Source: Nitzschia sp. DOCU1
Taxonomy: Eukaryota > Bacillariophyta > Bacillariophyceae > Bacillariales > Bacillariaceae
NCBI GenBank assembly: GCA_951394045.1
Contig: OX595993.1
Coordinates: 1,426,001-1,490,000 of the forward strand
DNA length: 64,000 bases
Direction of reading: 5' to 3'
Shown here: in pieces, positions 11,058-22,015 of the stretch
How the letters are laid out: each line of letters starts with the position of its first letter
Position numbering within the stretch: the first letter of the stretch is position 1
Translations under genes and position numbers: made by a program
The notes under the pieces: generated by a model
What the model was told of the DNA's origin: nothing
Database searches by the model: none
What the model saw: the letters and a program-made list of their open reading frames with translations, nothing else

Positions 11058-13068
11058 TCAACATATGATTATTGACGTACTCACAACAATGTGATGCCGA
11101 TAGTGATCCGATGCGCACGGGCTTGCATGCGGGGCTAAAAATATTATTTGATCAAGGTAGTCGAGTCATATTTTTGACTTGTTGGATCAAGAAATTGACT
11201 AGAATGAATAAACTATATTCGGCGCTCTATAGCAAAGTAAAGATACGTAGTAGAGTAAGATTTCGGTATGCATATCGTCAAAGTAATCTTTGGAGAGTGC
11301 ATTGTAGGTATTAGCTTTCAATTTAGAGCATTATAAGAGAAATTACACAAACTTTACTTTACAACACGGTGTATGGCGGTGACGTGGAGGGCATAATGGC
11401 TCCTTACTACAGTAGTAACACCCCTCATGACTGTAAATGTGATCCGGATGTCTTCCAGACGATGATTATGATTGGTTCAAATGATTAGTTGAGTTGTCGG
11501 GAGGGTTTTATTTTTACGCGTGGCACTACGGCATCGGGACCCATAGCAGCGCACTATCGTGCGGATCGCTCGCAGTGGATGCCAATGTCTAATGTCTCCT
11601 TTGGGGGTTTTGCATTTTTCTCCCCTTCCCCTCCCCTTTTGCAAAAACCATCACCCGTCCAATGGCAAATTTTCCGTGTATTGACTGATGCTGGAAGATA
11701 CCGTTTCGCTTGGGAGCGTGGCCACACTCCCAAGCGAAACGGGTTTATGTACTTTTGTCTCGGATCGCTTTGGACCTGCCGGTATCTGTGCGACTGATGC
11801 ATGACTACCGGGTTCGTACAAGAAGTACCAGGTACTCAACGAATAATACCACTATCGGCGAGAGCAAGAGCAGTGCCAGCCACACCACTGCTAAGGTTCT
11901 TCCTCTTTATGCTACTACTACGTACTTTATGACTGTAGCGGCGGGGGCCGCGGCGTCAGGGTCAACAACGACGCCGGTACTAGCCAGAGCATTATCATAA
12001 ACATTGCACTACTTCATGGCGCCAGTAGACGACGCCAGTACTATGTATTGATTTGTGAGCGTCGAGCATTTGGCTCCATTGGGACAGTAGATGAATAATA
12101 CCAGGTAGTACGATGCTGTTTGCTCTCTCATTTCTACCGGTAGTAGAGGACTCGACTCATTCGAGTTCTACTGAACATCCCATCACGCCAGGGTGGGAAA
12201 GCGGCCATGATCCTTGATGTTTACATAACAAGAATGGGTTTAAAAGGTCCATTCTCTCTACCAGTACTTCCGATATATCAATCCCCCACATCACTCGAGA
12301 TACCGGTAACAACAATAAACAGAACTTCCAAACACGCTCTCTTATTTTTTCAATATATGCCCTGTGACCGCTTCTGCGCAATTCTCCAAGCTCGTTACCA
12401 GTACGCCCCAAACATACTTATATATTAATCTGTGGGGACGGACCTATTCGTCGATTTGCTCGTCGTCACACCCATAGCTACAGGCTCCTACATGTAATAG
12501 CTTGATGTTGAAAAGACAACCCTTGCTTGCTTATCAACATCCGCTATTACGACTATCATTCCCCAACGAAGTTCCGACCATAACTGAAGGGCAATACATG
12601 AAAGGAAAGTCCTTCTCTTGGAAGAATTAAGCTGGACACAACAGTATGAAAGGGAGATAGTTAAATCCACCAAGGTGTGGTTGTGAGAGGCCCGAACCGT
12701 CAAAGCAGGTGCTGGTGCTCGCTACTGAGATAAGTCGCAATAATATCGCGTTTGGTGGGGTTGTATCTCGCACCACAACCAAGAGGTTTATTGCAGGAGT
12801 TGCGCTGCTGGAAGTAGTGGCCATTCGGGCACCATCGACGTACTACTGATCAAGGTTCTTTGTTGGCGGCGTGAGTAGCAACCTTTCCCACCAGTTGTTC
12901 TTCCACCAGAATCGAGGGGCTGCCGCCGTGGTGGTGTGCTGCTGATTGTGTTGGTGCCGTGAACTCTTGATCTTCTTGTTGTGTGCTGCCGCCGCCTTGG
13001 GGGAGGAACCAACGCGGCCGCACGGCTGCTTGTTTCTCAAACCTCCTAGTGAGTGGACGAGTGAACAA
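11022..13068. other. 2-kb region without a supported gene
   Basis: No frame here has recognisable protein features. The region is rich in short TAGTA, TACCAG and GTACT runs typical of noncoding diatom DNA, and contains the palindrome at 11701-11742. The open frame upstream of 13069 lacks an ATG and is treated as untranslated, although an upstream exon of the next gene cannot be excluded. Confidence 0.5.
11701..11742. repeat. 42-bp near-perfect palindrome
   Basis: Arms 11701-11716 and 11727-11742 are exact reverse complements (CCGTTTCGCTTGGGAG). The 10-base centre is itself almost self-complementary (GTGGCCAC), so the whole 42 bp is a palindrome with a single mismatched pair. It could form a cruciform in DNA or a hairpin in RNA. 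It lies in a gene-free region. Confidence 0.9.
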
Positions 13069-15324
13069 ATGCCCGGAGGAGGACCACCCCGCCGAGGAGA
13101 CGAGGAGCACGAGCAGACAGAGGATGCTGGAGCTCCTGGACATCTTCGTAGGAACAACGAGCAAGAAGTGGAATCAGTCCTGCTGAATCAACAACCCATG
13201 GCTGCCGAAGATCGCGCTCCTCGACTGCCTTGGTGGCCTACTGCTACTTCTAGTAGCACTCCTCCTGCTGCGGCTGCTCCTCCTAGTAGTGGTACCGCTG
13301 GTATTACTAGTAGCGCTATTTCATTCAGTTTTCCAAGTAATTTCACATCAGCAGGAGAACTGTTGGTGCCGCAAAGAGCAGCAACGGGCGGGCGGCGGTG
13401 GCAGCAGCAGCACGGCGGGGAGGAGCTACCTCCCGAGAGCAGTACAAGAAGCAGGATGGCAGAAAAACTTTTGGAGAACTTTGATGGGCTCTCACCCACA
13501 ACTTCGAGTATATTTTCGTCCTCTACTTCGTCCCGAGAAACAAGTATTGGTGGTTTCTTACAACCAGCGCCATCATCATCCCCCATGTTCATTTATGGCC
13601 AGCAGCAACGACAAGGGGGGGATGATGCCGGCGCCACCATGCGCCGCGGGAGGACGACCATGGAACAAGGATTCTTGGTAGGTAGTAGTAGTACTACCGC
13701 AACGCGACCAGCAGAGCAACAAGGAGTAGTACTAGCAGCCTCGGTGCTGGTGATGCCAACACTGGAGGAGCAAGAAACTTGTCGCGGCTCGGAGCGACCT
13801 CTTGTTGACAAACAAGAAAGTACGACGAGAGGAATCACCACTGGTGGTGATTACAGTGCTTCATTGTCTCCTGGTCCTCGTACTGAACTGTCATCCCGAC
13901 CCGCGGCCCCCTTTGACCCTTGGCTGACCGTTGCTGCAGCAAACGTTCTCCATCTACTAGATTTCTCCTCGCTTTCCGACGAAGAGGAACAGCGGGCTGG
14001 CACTACTGCTCCTGCTTGCATCGACCAACACCGTGTGACAGAATCATCAGGACGAGATGAGGAGGAGGAGCAGGAAGAAGTCCTCCCATTCTTGGAGGAG
14101 CAAGAACCCCCCCAAGATCGTGATGCTATTCCTCGTCCTCGTGAGGAGGAGCACTCCTCGCACCTGCCGGCGGCAGGGGGGGCACGGGAACGACGACGCA
14201 AGCGGAGGCAGCAAGAAGAACAATACCAGAGCACAGCGGCCTATACTTCTGCTACTAGAAAGAGGACTCGCATTGACATAGTAGGCCCGCTTGACACCAG
14301 GGCAACGAAGACAGACGACGCTGTTACTACAACAACGACTACTACTACCAAAGACAGAAGAAGTGCCGGTCATGACGACGGAAGTAGGAGGAGGAGAACC
14401 AACATCCTCGGGAAGAAGGAGCAACAATCTTCGACGGCCACCTCATCGAGTGAAAGAAATGTACATATCAGCCGAGATCCTAGAATCATCGTTGAAGGAA
14501 GAAGAACGAACAAAGAAGACTGCAGCAGCGACGGAGGACCCGATGACGAGGATGATGCCAAACTACCAGCTCAGAACTTTGCATTCGCTGATGCGTCGAG
14601 CCCGAGAACGTGGACGAGACGGGACCGCCAAAGTGATCTTCCCATGGGGAGTACTGAAAGAAGCCCGGGAGGAGAAAAACAAGAACAACCTCGTGGTGTA
14701 GTACGAGCTACCAGTAGTAGTGTAGCATCGTCGCAGCACCAAGAACAGCCGGCAAGGTTACCTTCTCCTTCAGCAGCCAACGATCGCAAAACTAAGAAGT
14801 GGGACGAGCACTACAGAGACCTGCTGGCCTTCAAGCAGGAGCACGGTCATTGCAACGTTCCTTTTGGTCACATAGAGCACCCGTTTCTGGGCCATTGGGT
14901 CAAGCGCCAACGATACCAATACAAGCGAAAAACGAAAGGCGAACATTCGCAGCTTACAGATCAGAGGCAACAACTTTTGGATGACGTAGGCTTTGTGTGG
15001 GACTCACACGCGGGGGCTTGGGAAGAGCAATTCGCACTGATGCAGCAACACTGGAAGGCGAACGGACATTGCTTTGTTGCAGCCAAGGATAATAAGGAGT
15101 TGAATGCTTGGTCAAAACGTCAAAGACGACATTACAGGCTGTATCAAACAAACCCGTCAAAGTCAACGCTCACAGACGAAAGAATTCGCCGCCTCGACGA
15201 GTTAAACTTTCCATGGCAACTGCTTTCTTCGAGTGGGGAGCCTAAGGAGTCTTCTGCTGCTTCAGCAGCAGATACTACCAGCGATAGCGTTGTAGCACGC
15301 TCAAGGTCTAGTACTAGCCGGTAG
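13069..15324 (+). CDS. low-complexity protein with two C-terminal helicase-associated (HA) domains
   Basis: 751 residues from ATG 13069 (the frame is open further upstream but without ATG). Residues 1-570 are Ser/Thr/Arg/Glu-rich low complexity fed by AGT and GAG repeats. Residues about 574-645 and 648-718 are two tandem helicase-associated domains: each has the W..yy.L..F or M...W start, a GHC core (HGHCNVP; NGHCFVA), a LG.WVK/LNAWSK.QR segment and a terminal GF.W or NF.W. HA domains are very common in diatoms, often without a helicase, and probably bind nucleic acid. No helicase motor is present, so a DNA-binding or regulatory role is inferred. The long disordered N-terminus is unusual next to its compact neighbours. 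Confidence 0.75.
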   Translation: MPGGGPPRRGDEEHEQTEDAGAPGHLRRNNEQEVESVLLNQQPMAAEDRAPRLPWWPTATSSSTPPAAAAPPSSGTAGITSSAISFSFPSNFTSAGELLVPQRAATGGRRWQQQHGGEELPPESSTRSRMAEKLLENFDGLSPTTSSIFSSSTSSRETSIGGFLQPAPSSSPMFIYGQQQRQGGDDAGATMRRGRTTMEQGFLVGSSSTTATRPAEQQGVVLAASVLVMPTLEEQETCRGSERPLVDKQESTTRGITTGGDYSASLSPGPRTELSSRPAAPFDPWLTVAAANVLHLLDFSSLSDEEEQRAGTTAPACIDQHRVTESSGRDEEEEQEEVLPFLEEQEPPQDRDAIPRPREEEHSSHLPAAGGARERRRKRRQQEEQYQSTAAYTSATRKRTRIDIVGPLDTRATKTDDAVTTTTTTTTKDRRSAGHDDGSRRRRTNILGKKEQQSSTATSSSERNVHISRDPRIIVEGRRTNKEDCSSDGGPDDEDDAKLPAQNFAFADASSPRTWTRRDRQSDLPMGSTERSPGGEKQEQPRGVVRATSSSVASSQHQEQPARLPSPSAANDRKTKKWDEHYRDLLAFKQEHGHCNVPFGHIEHPFLGHWVKRQRYQYKRKTKGEHSQLTDQRQQLLDDVGFVWDSHAGAWEEQFALMQQHWKANGHCFVAAKDNKELNAWSKRQRRHYRLYQTNPSKSTLTDERIRRLDELNFPWQLLSSSGEPKESSAASAADTTSDSVVARSRSSTSR

Positions 15325-15615
15325 CAACACTAGATGTACTCTATTCCTGAGTCAGCACCGGAAGCAGCAGCAGGACGAGGAAGCCCTGCAACGTGCGGTG
15401 ACTGAGTGCCTGGGTGTAGCCCCCCACGAAACTATTAGACAAGCTACTGGGAGATGGTCGATAAGAAGGCTAATGACTATTTCTTTCTCATCTTAGTGCT
15501 ACTAGTTGTGACTTCTTTCTTGGTAATGCTGGCTGCCGCCGAGGCTCAATTCGCCTACGATATGAAACAACAACAGGACAATGACAACTGCTGGCCCGGA
15601 GGACACGACTACGTC

Positions 15616-16973
15616 TTAGTTCGCATGAGAATGTTTCTTCTTACCCCCACCGCCCTTGGATTGCAGTTCGGACAGGATACCTGCGCACGCCAGTGAAATT
15701 CCCGACCATCCCATGACTGACAGAGAGTGACCCTTAAGGAAAATCGACAAGAGCACACTGAAAATCTTTCGAGTCGTCGTGACGGTCGATAGGACGAGCG
15801 GATCAAAGTTGGCAATGGTGTAGAAGATGAAGGATTGTCCCACTGCCGAGCACACGGCGAATTTGATAATTTTCGACAAGATCTCAGGGTTGCCCACCAA
15901 GAATGCGGTTCCCGTGTTGATTTCTCCCAAAATACCGGCAATCACTGTCGCTGTCAAACACATGAAAAGATTGGTCCTTTAATAAATAACAATATTAGCG
16001 TGAGGACAGAGGAAAGGCACCATCAGTATCGAAAGCACATAGTATTGTAGGACTTACCAGAACATGAAATCATAGGGCTTTGGCTTGACCCCGACCTTGG
16101 CGGTTTCTGTCTTTAGACGTTTCTGGAATCCAGCCGTGACGCCATCGAGTACCAAGGAAAGGAAGATGTACACAACACCCATGGTGGAGGACGCCGATCC
16201 ACCTCCTTTCTTCTTGCCAAGCGAGACAATGGCAGTGCCACCGATAATGGCCGCCACTTGCAAATACTCTCTCATGTCATACGAGGCTCCTCCCAACACC
16301 AAAGACCCCAACATGACGGGAGCCATCTTGCCACTTTTGGCGAGTGTCGCAACGGGGAAACTGAGTCCATTGGCAAGTGCTAAACTCGTGCACGCCTTGG
16401 CCGTCACTTGAGCAGCACCCGAAATTCCAAACATTCGCAGTGGAATGCCCTTGGTCGGGCCGACAAGCTGCATTCCTACAAATCCAATAATGACATTTGC
16501 CAATGCCTCTAGAACTTGCAGGAACCAAGCTTGCTTAAAGGCCGTACCGTCGGCCGCAATGTATCGAAAGACATCCTCTTGCAACGATCCGTAATACAAA
16601 AAGGCGCCATAAATACCGCCAGCTCCAATCAAGAGCTTGACGCTGTCGGGCAGGCCGACGACTGGTTTAGCGGCACTGTCAGCAGCACCCATTTTGATAT
16701 CCAAGTCTTTGGGAGTACCAGGAGGACTATATGCGCGATGAGGACGGAGAAAAAGTGTCAGAAGCAAATTCCACACACACAGAATACATACATGTACCGA
16801 ATTCCTTACGTGAGATCTGGAGTTCGAATGGCTCCAACGGGAGAAGGTGGGGTCGGAATGGTGGAAATAGGACTGTTTGCGGCAGATCTAGCGGAAGAAG
16901 CTGTTGACGTCGTCGCACTGAAGAGCAAGAGAAGGAGCGTGGAAAGAATGTCACGTCGACGGCAAAGAAGCAT
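15616..16973 (-). CDS. nucleotide-sugar transporter, UAA/SLC35B1 type
   Basis: Three exons, 16973-16810, 16726-16058 and 15976-15616, give 397 residues. Both introns are GTAAG...AG. The multi-pass body matches the UAA transporter family, best seen in the last exon with STVTTTRKIFSVLLS followed by a GHSLSVMGWSG membrane turn, the hallmark of SLC35B proteins. SLC35B1 homologues exchange UDP-sugars or ATP/ADP across the ER membrane. The first exon adds a hydrophobic leader (DILSTLLLLLFSATTSTASS) absent from typical members, so an extra targeting signal is likely. The C-terminus is basic (GGGGKKKHSHAN), resembling the Lys-rich ER tail of SLC35B1. I chose ATG 16973 because it is the only ATG ahead of that leader; ATG 16692 would give a leaderless form. 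Confidence 0.85.
15977..16057 (-). other. intron 2 of the UAA transporter gene
   Basis: Donor GTAAGT at 16057 and acceptor AAG ending at 15977, 81 bp. It splits a Trp codon and rejoins the stretch DFMFWTNLFMCL. Confidence 0.87.
16727..16809 (-). other. intron 1 of the UAA transporter gene
   Basis: Donor GTAAGG at 16809 and acceptor TAG ending at 16727, 83 bp. It joins the leader exon (ending IRTPDL) to PPGTPKDLDIK without loss of frame. Confidence 0.75.
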
Positions 16974-17591
16974 GGAAAAAACAAGGGGCCAGAATGAAAG
17001 AGAGAACGTCAGACGGTCACACAAAGAATCCGTCAAGGGTCTGAAGATTGTTTTATAATCAGATTCTTGTCGGGTGGGTGGTGACAGGGAGATCTTCTCT
17101 TTCGATCTTCGGGATAATCGATCGATCGATGATGCGTCTATTTATTTGGCAATCTCTCTCGGGAGAGGATGACAAGTGGAATGGTGGTGATGGCGGTGTG
17201 CTGGGTTGACGCTTCAAACCGCGGCGGCGATCCACAGCGTAGTAGTGCGTGCGGTTTAGGAGCGAAACGGGGGGGCGTCAAGGGCGGCGGGTCCACCTCG
17301 TGGATCGACACGCTCGGGCTCCACGTGGAAAATGCCATCGGAGTGTCGCCATCACGCGCGTCATGCGTTCGTAGGTGCGCTGAGCAGATCTGCTTCCGAG
17401 ACCTTCGATGGATGGCGCGCGCGCCGGGCCGCTGATTGCGCGGGAAGAAATAAAAGATCGACGACTCGACTCGTTGGACTTTTTCAAACCCACAGAAACA
17501 GCAAAACCCTTTTTTGGAACGACGACGATGACGGAAAGAAAAAGACCTCTGACACCGTCACTGTTCACAATGTCAAAATGAAACCGACAAC
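16974..17591. other. divergent promoter region between transporter and TANGO6-like gene
   Basis: About 600 bp separate the two start codons. It contains ATCGATCGATCGATGA at about 17116-17131 and a GC-rich block with GCGCGCGCCGGGCC near 17416-17430. No gene is supported. The two divergent genes both concern the secretory pathway, but shared control is only a possibility. Confidence 0.5.
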
Positions 17592-20500
17592 ATGGACGAC
17601 CCCACCATCATGGATCCAGCAATAGCAGAAGAGTGTGCTCATGATGTTGTCGAATGCATTCGTCAGTTTGTGGATGCTTTGCGAGCCGAGTTTCCCCCAT
17701 CCCAAGCGGGGCGTTCGACTTGCAGCAGCTTGCCGCTGTACACACGAATGGTAGAGAGAGGCGTTTGGGAGCAGGTGCAAAGAGCTGTACAAAAGCAGAA
17801 AGAGTGGGAAAACAAAACAAATTCTTCCGATTCATCATCGCCATGTCATGGCGACCAAAGAATTTTGCTCCTCCGGCAAATCATTCTTCCCTCTCTCGAC
17901 TCTTTGACGGCCTGCTATCGGGTCCTGGATGATATTCCGCAACCCTCGCCGCCACAATCTGCCCCAGCTAACAACAAAAATAAGAAAAAGCCAGCTCCTC
18001 CCCGTGGAATGTTATCCATTCAGCAGTACACCGACATTGCCTGCTTTCTGGAGTTTTTGGTTTGCATTGGAATTTTGCCGCTCTTGGATCCTTTTGTATT
18101 GACGCCACTGGACGACCGGATACGACATGGCTTGCCAAAGTCCTTGGCAGGTCGAATGCCCAAGGCAAGCTTATCGTGGGGTATTACTAGTCAGGCTGAG
18201 CCGCCCGAGTCTGACGACAATTTGTTGTTGGATATGAGCCGTACCATGCTGGAACTCGTGCTATTGGATCGTTTTCGACCCATGCTTCTCCCACGTCACG
18301 TTGCGGATATTTACGCGGCCTTTCTACAATATGAACACAATGCTAATCATGGAGGAATGAGAACGGCGACCACGGATCTCGAGCAAAAACGTGCATCACT
18401 ATGCCGCTTGTTGGGATTGTCCAAAACGACGACGTCTGCATTGCCTTGTGATGATGGTGGACCTACGCTACAAGATGATGCCACGTTGCAAGCCAAAGCG
18501 TATCAAACGCTTTTGCTGCAGGGTACCAAGACGCCCTCGTGGCTTCGCCAAAGAGTGGCACCATTGCTGACAAAGCTGGCGTGTACCAACCTGGCCTCGA
18601 TTGTTCAGGTGTTTGTGCCATTGCAACAACAGCTCGGTGAGGTATCGTCCATGGCCAGCCAACGGCTGGGACGTACATTGGCCACATCCTCCTGCAACAC
18701 CAAGCACTATGTACAAGGTATTGGGCAACAAATACGGCTCTTATTAGAGATGCTGTACACGTCTGTCTCGTCCTCTGGTGGACAAGTGACCATTCCTGTA
18801 CGGCCCATGGCAATTCTACAAACCATATGGGCCGTCTTGTTTCATTGGCCCAAAGAATTGGTGGAGCAAGAGTTGATTCTTCCATGGCAGCAATCGCTAC
18901 TGGGAGTCAACAATGGATCCAATAATATTCACAAGACCTTGCGTCAAATGGGCACTCTTTGCGCATCGGCTCCGCCCCCGGCCACCAATCCTTGGCGAAT
19001 TTTACATCATTTCTTCTTTGCATCACCGTCGTCCAACGAATATTGTCCAACGTCGATTATGAACCAGTTGATACGCATCGCTTCCATGCCGGCGGTAGTG
19101 AAATCCACCGCCAGTGAAGAAGCACGTACCGTGATTCATTGGTTGTGTCAAGCCACGGCAGCATCATCTACTGTCGGCGAAACTCACAACGATCTTCCAT
19201 CTGGGCCTGCATTCTTGGCTAGCGCATGGGTTCATGCCTTGGCACCGAGTGAATGGGACATTGCCGGTCATTTCTACAAAGTAATGATCAGCATTGACGA
19301 AGAATCGCCAGCTGCAGATGCTGGCAGTGCCACGAGTTCCACCTCTCCCAACACTCTGGACGTGCTGGAGCGGATCGAAATCCAACAGGCATCATTACCA
19401 GCAACGTTGGATGTTTCCACATTGACCAACGACATTTCAAGACGAGCCCAAGTCTTTTTCGACACATGCCATATCAACAACAACGACAAGGCAAACGATT
19501 CCTCCACCAACTCAGCTCTGCAAGGAGTAGCATCATGGATGTTTCGCTTGCTCTTGAAACTATATTTACCAGGATCATCTCCGGTCTCTTTGTCGTCGTC
19601 GTCGTCAAGGCAACAAGCGGATTGGACTTTGGAATTGGTGGCGATTTGCTTGCTTCCGGCGTTGTGTGATAAATGTTCACCAGAGATACTGTTATTTGGA
19701 TCTGGTGATGACGCACAGGGTCTGTTAGAATCCATTCGGCTCATTCTATCATGTGTACCAGATCGATGGAGACAGGATGGACTTGATGACAAACCGAACC
19801 AAACAACAACAACATCGCTAGAGGGGCCAGGCGACTCCTCTACGCCAATGGTGGAGCAAGGCGAAGACGCCACGATGTTCCGTTGTCTAGAACTTTTGAA
19901 AGGATCAGAATCGACGTCTCGTCTACGGAACGTTCAGGGTGACTTTGCTAGTCTCCGAGAAGACAAGGAACGAGATGAGACACTTCTCTCAATCGCCTCT
20001 ATTGTTCTAAGCCTTTTGATTGCAATGCTGGAATTGGGAACTAAATTACGTTCTGCAAAAGAGGAATCTGCCTTGCAATCGTTCCTTCCGACTCTTTCGG
20101 TGCTGGCAGAGTTCCGAAATCAAACGGGTACATGCAGCTTGGCCAGCCAAGTGTCCGATGCAGGACTCTCAGACATGGCAGGGTACGCCATGGCACTCAT
20201 TGCCTCGAGAAAGGCCCAGCCACAACCAGAAGCGCCAACATTACCATCCATGTCGACCATGGATAAAGTTCGGGCCTTGATCCATGCGTCGGAAGAGGAC
20301 TTGGCATCGACACAGCCGCCAATACGAGCTCGTGGCATGGTATCTTTGGGGCGTCTGGCGCGAGGATATCTTGGAATCGTGAACATCAAGGAAGCTGAAC
20401 CGACGCTGGTCGTGGACGTGAACGAGAACATGTCCCAAGAAAGTTTGATCGATTTTACGGTGCGAGAAGTGCTCCGATTGTCGATGAAAGCCTTATCCGA

Positions 20501-21533
20501 CGAGGAATCATACGTTTACCTGGCTGCGGTGCAAACTATTGTTGCGATTGGAGATATGCGACCAAGACAAGTCCTCCCGAAACTTGGAGTGGCCATTGTA
20601 TCTGGAAAGCTGGACACTGGTGCGGAGCCTCTTGTCATTTCCAATGAACAACGCATCAAACTAGCTGAAGCGCTCATGTTTATCATCCGCCGACGCGCCG
20701 CTCCAGCAGAGTACCTCGCACCGCTGATTAATCTCATGGTATTCGGTAGTACAGAGAAGATTGGTACGCTCACGGATGAAAAACCCAATGACCAAGATCG
20801 GATGCTATTTGCAGAAGAGACAGACAAGTACTTTCTCGGAGTTGAAAGCACTGAAATCTCCACTTTAGAAGACAACAAGAAAGAGAAGTGGAAGGAACAA
20901 GATATTCGACTCAAGACAGGAGGCCCTATATTTGCCTCAGAGGAACAAGATTTGGTTCGTTCCATTCGGCTTTCTACGCTTGCAGAACTTGCTTCGGTAG
21001 CCCCGCCTGCTTCACTGGCGCCGTATTGTCGATTATTGATTCGCTTGATTGTGGATGTACTTCGTTTGGATACTTCCCGAACGACATGCCGCGCTGCCGC
21101 TCTTCTAGCTCGCGAAATCTACGGCTGCTTATTGCGAGAGCAGGACGACCTGGGAGAGGCCGTTGGTAGAAGCGAGTCAGAAACACAACCATTGCCGATG
21201 GCCGTTGCTGTTGTATCTCTTGAGGAGGAGGAGTTGCTGGTTACGTCACTCCAGAACTGGTCAGCTGGAAGTGCAAGTGACGATTCTTCGAAACTGGACG
21301 ATCCTGCCACGGTCGCTCGATGTCAAGAGGCGTTAGCGTTGCGAGAGGAGGCAGACGAGTTGCTGCTGGCGGCACGACTCTTGACAGCCCAAAACGGTCA
21401 TGATGGAAACATTCCAAGCATTTTTACGTCAATGCTTCGCGACAACAAGCCACCAATCGTAGAGATCGACAAAGCCAGGGCACTGGGTGGAAATACTGTT
21501 CCGAATGCCGAACAATTTTCAATGGCACGCTAA
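17592..21533 (+). CDS. TANGO6/RTP1-like HEAT-repeat protein
   Basis: A single exon of 1313 residues from ATG 17592. The protein is mostly helical. The region about 889-1056 matches the RTP1 C-terminal domain of TANGO6 (TMCO7) and yeast Rtp1: a repeat opening with IRARGMVSLGRLA, then MKALSDEESYVYLAAVQTI and RPRQVLPKLG, ending RIKLAEALMFIIRR. A second short conserved block (CRAAALLAREIYGCLL) lies near 1160. Family members help RNA polymerase II reach the nucleus (Rtp1) or affect secretion and Golgi shape (TANGO6). N-terminal halves diverge widely in this family, as here. No membrane segments are obvious. The upstream neighbour is transcribed divergently. Confidence 0.78.
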   Translation: MDDPTIMDPAIAEECAHDVVECIRQFVDALRAEFPPSQAGRSTCSSLPLYTRMVERGVWEQVQRAVQKQKEWENKTNSSDSSSPCHGDQRILLLRQIILPSLDSLTACYRVLDDIPQPSPPQSAPANNKNKKKPAPPRGMLSIQQYTDIACFLEFLVCIGILPLLDPFVLTPLDDRIRHGLPKSLAGRMPKASLSWGITSQAEPPESDDNLLLDMSRTMLELVLLDRFRPMLLPRHVADIYAAFLQYEHNANHGGMRTATTDLEQKRASLCRLLGLSKTTTSALPCDDGGPTLQDDATLQAKAYQTLLLQGTKTPSWLRQRVAPLLTKLACTNLASIVQVFVPLQQQLGEVSSMASQRLGRTLATSSCNTKHYVQGIGQQIRLLLEMLYTSVSSSGGQVTIPVRPMAILQTIWAVLFHWPKELVEQELILPWQQSLLGVNNGSNNIHKTLRQMGTLCASAPPPATNPWRILHHFFFASPSSNEYCPTSIMNQLIRIASMPAVVKSTASEEARTVIHWLCQATAASSTVGETHNDLPSGPAFLASAWVHALAPSEWDIAGHFYKVMISIDEESPAADAGSATSSTSPNTLDVLERIEIQQASLPATLDVSTLTNDISRRAQVFFDTCHINNNDKANDSSTNSALQGVASWMFRLLLKLYLPGSSPVSLSSSSSRQQADWTLELVAICLLPALCDKCSPEILLFGSGDDAQGLLESIRLILSCVPDRWRQDGLDDKPNQTTTTSLEGPGDSSTPMVEQGEDATMFRCLELLKGSESTSRLRNVQGDFASLREDKERDETLLSIASIVLSLLIAMLELGTKLRSAKEESALQSFLPTLSVLAEFRNQTGTCSLASQVSDAGLSDMAGYAMALIASRKAQPQPEAPTLPSMSTMDKVRALIHASEEDLASTQPPIRARGMVSLGRLARGYLGIVNIKEAEPTLVVDVNENMSQESLIDFTVREVLRLSMKALSDEESYVYLAAVQTIVAIGDMRPRQVLPKLGVAIVSGKLDTGAEPLVISNEQRIKLAEALMFIIRRRAAPAEYLAPLINLMVFGSTEKIGTLTDEKPNDQDRMLFAEETDKYFLGVESTEISTLEDNKKEKWKEQDIRLKTGGPIFASEEQDLVRSIRLSTLAELASVAPPASLAPYCRLLIRLIVDVLRLDTSRTTCRAAALLAREIYGCLLREQDDLGEAVGRSESETQPLPMAVAVVSLEEEELLVTSLQNWSAGSASDDSSKLDDPATVARCQEALALREEADELLLAARLLTAQNGHDGNIPSIFTSMLRDNKPPIVEIDKARALGGNTVPNAEQFSMAR

Positions 21534-22015
21534 CATTAAGAAGAGATGATCCCTTCTTGTTTCAGTGTACCTCGTCTACTACTAGAGGCTACAGACCGAA
21601 AGGGAACACCAATCGGTGGATCTTTAATGGGTAACCGTGAATGGAATCTCTACTAGCGGCCGATAGCTGTACGATATAGTTCAAGCAGCGTTGAGTACGC
21701 ATTATCCTATTAGCAGCTATCGTAGGATTTGGCTTTCTATCGTCTATTCCATAGTTATTATCTCTAGAGAGAGGGGGCGCAGAGAGTTTGGAGAAGGATC
21801 CGGTCGACTTAGTCGGATGTGAGCAAATTTCAGTCATTTGGATCGACCACATGTTGTCCGTCTGTCCGTCGTTCAAAAGCACTGCCAAAACAAAAAAGGA
21901 CGAGACGCCTTTTTTTGACGATGATGATGAACATTCAATATTACTCCCATTTCTGCCATTGCGATTGTGAACCTTGACCCATCAGACCTTGCATTGATCG
22001 GCCTCAGATAGCAGG
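21534..22015. other. intergenic, no gene seen
   Basis: About 480 bp between two plus-strand genes. Small open frames lack features. A poly-T/GATGATGATG stretch lies near 21911-21935. Confidence 0.45.

Noticed and set aside
15454..15696. Plus-strand 80-codon frame with a hydrophobic N-terminus
   Set aside because: It overlaps the 3' end of the transporter gene on the other strand and has no conserved motif.
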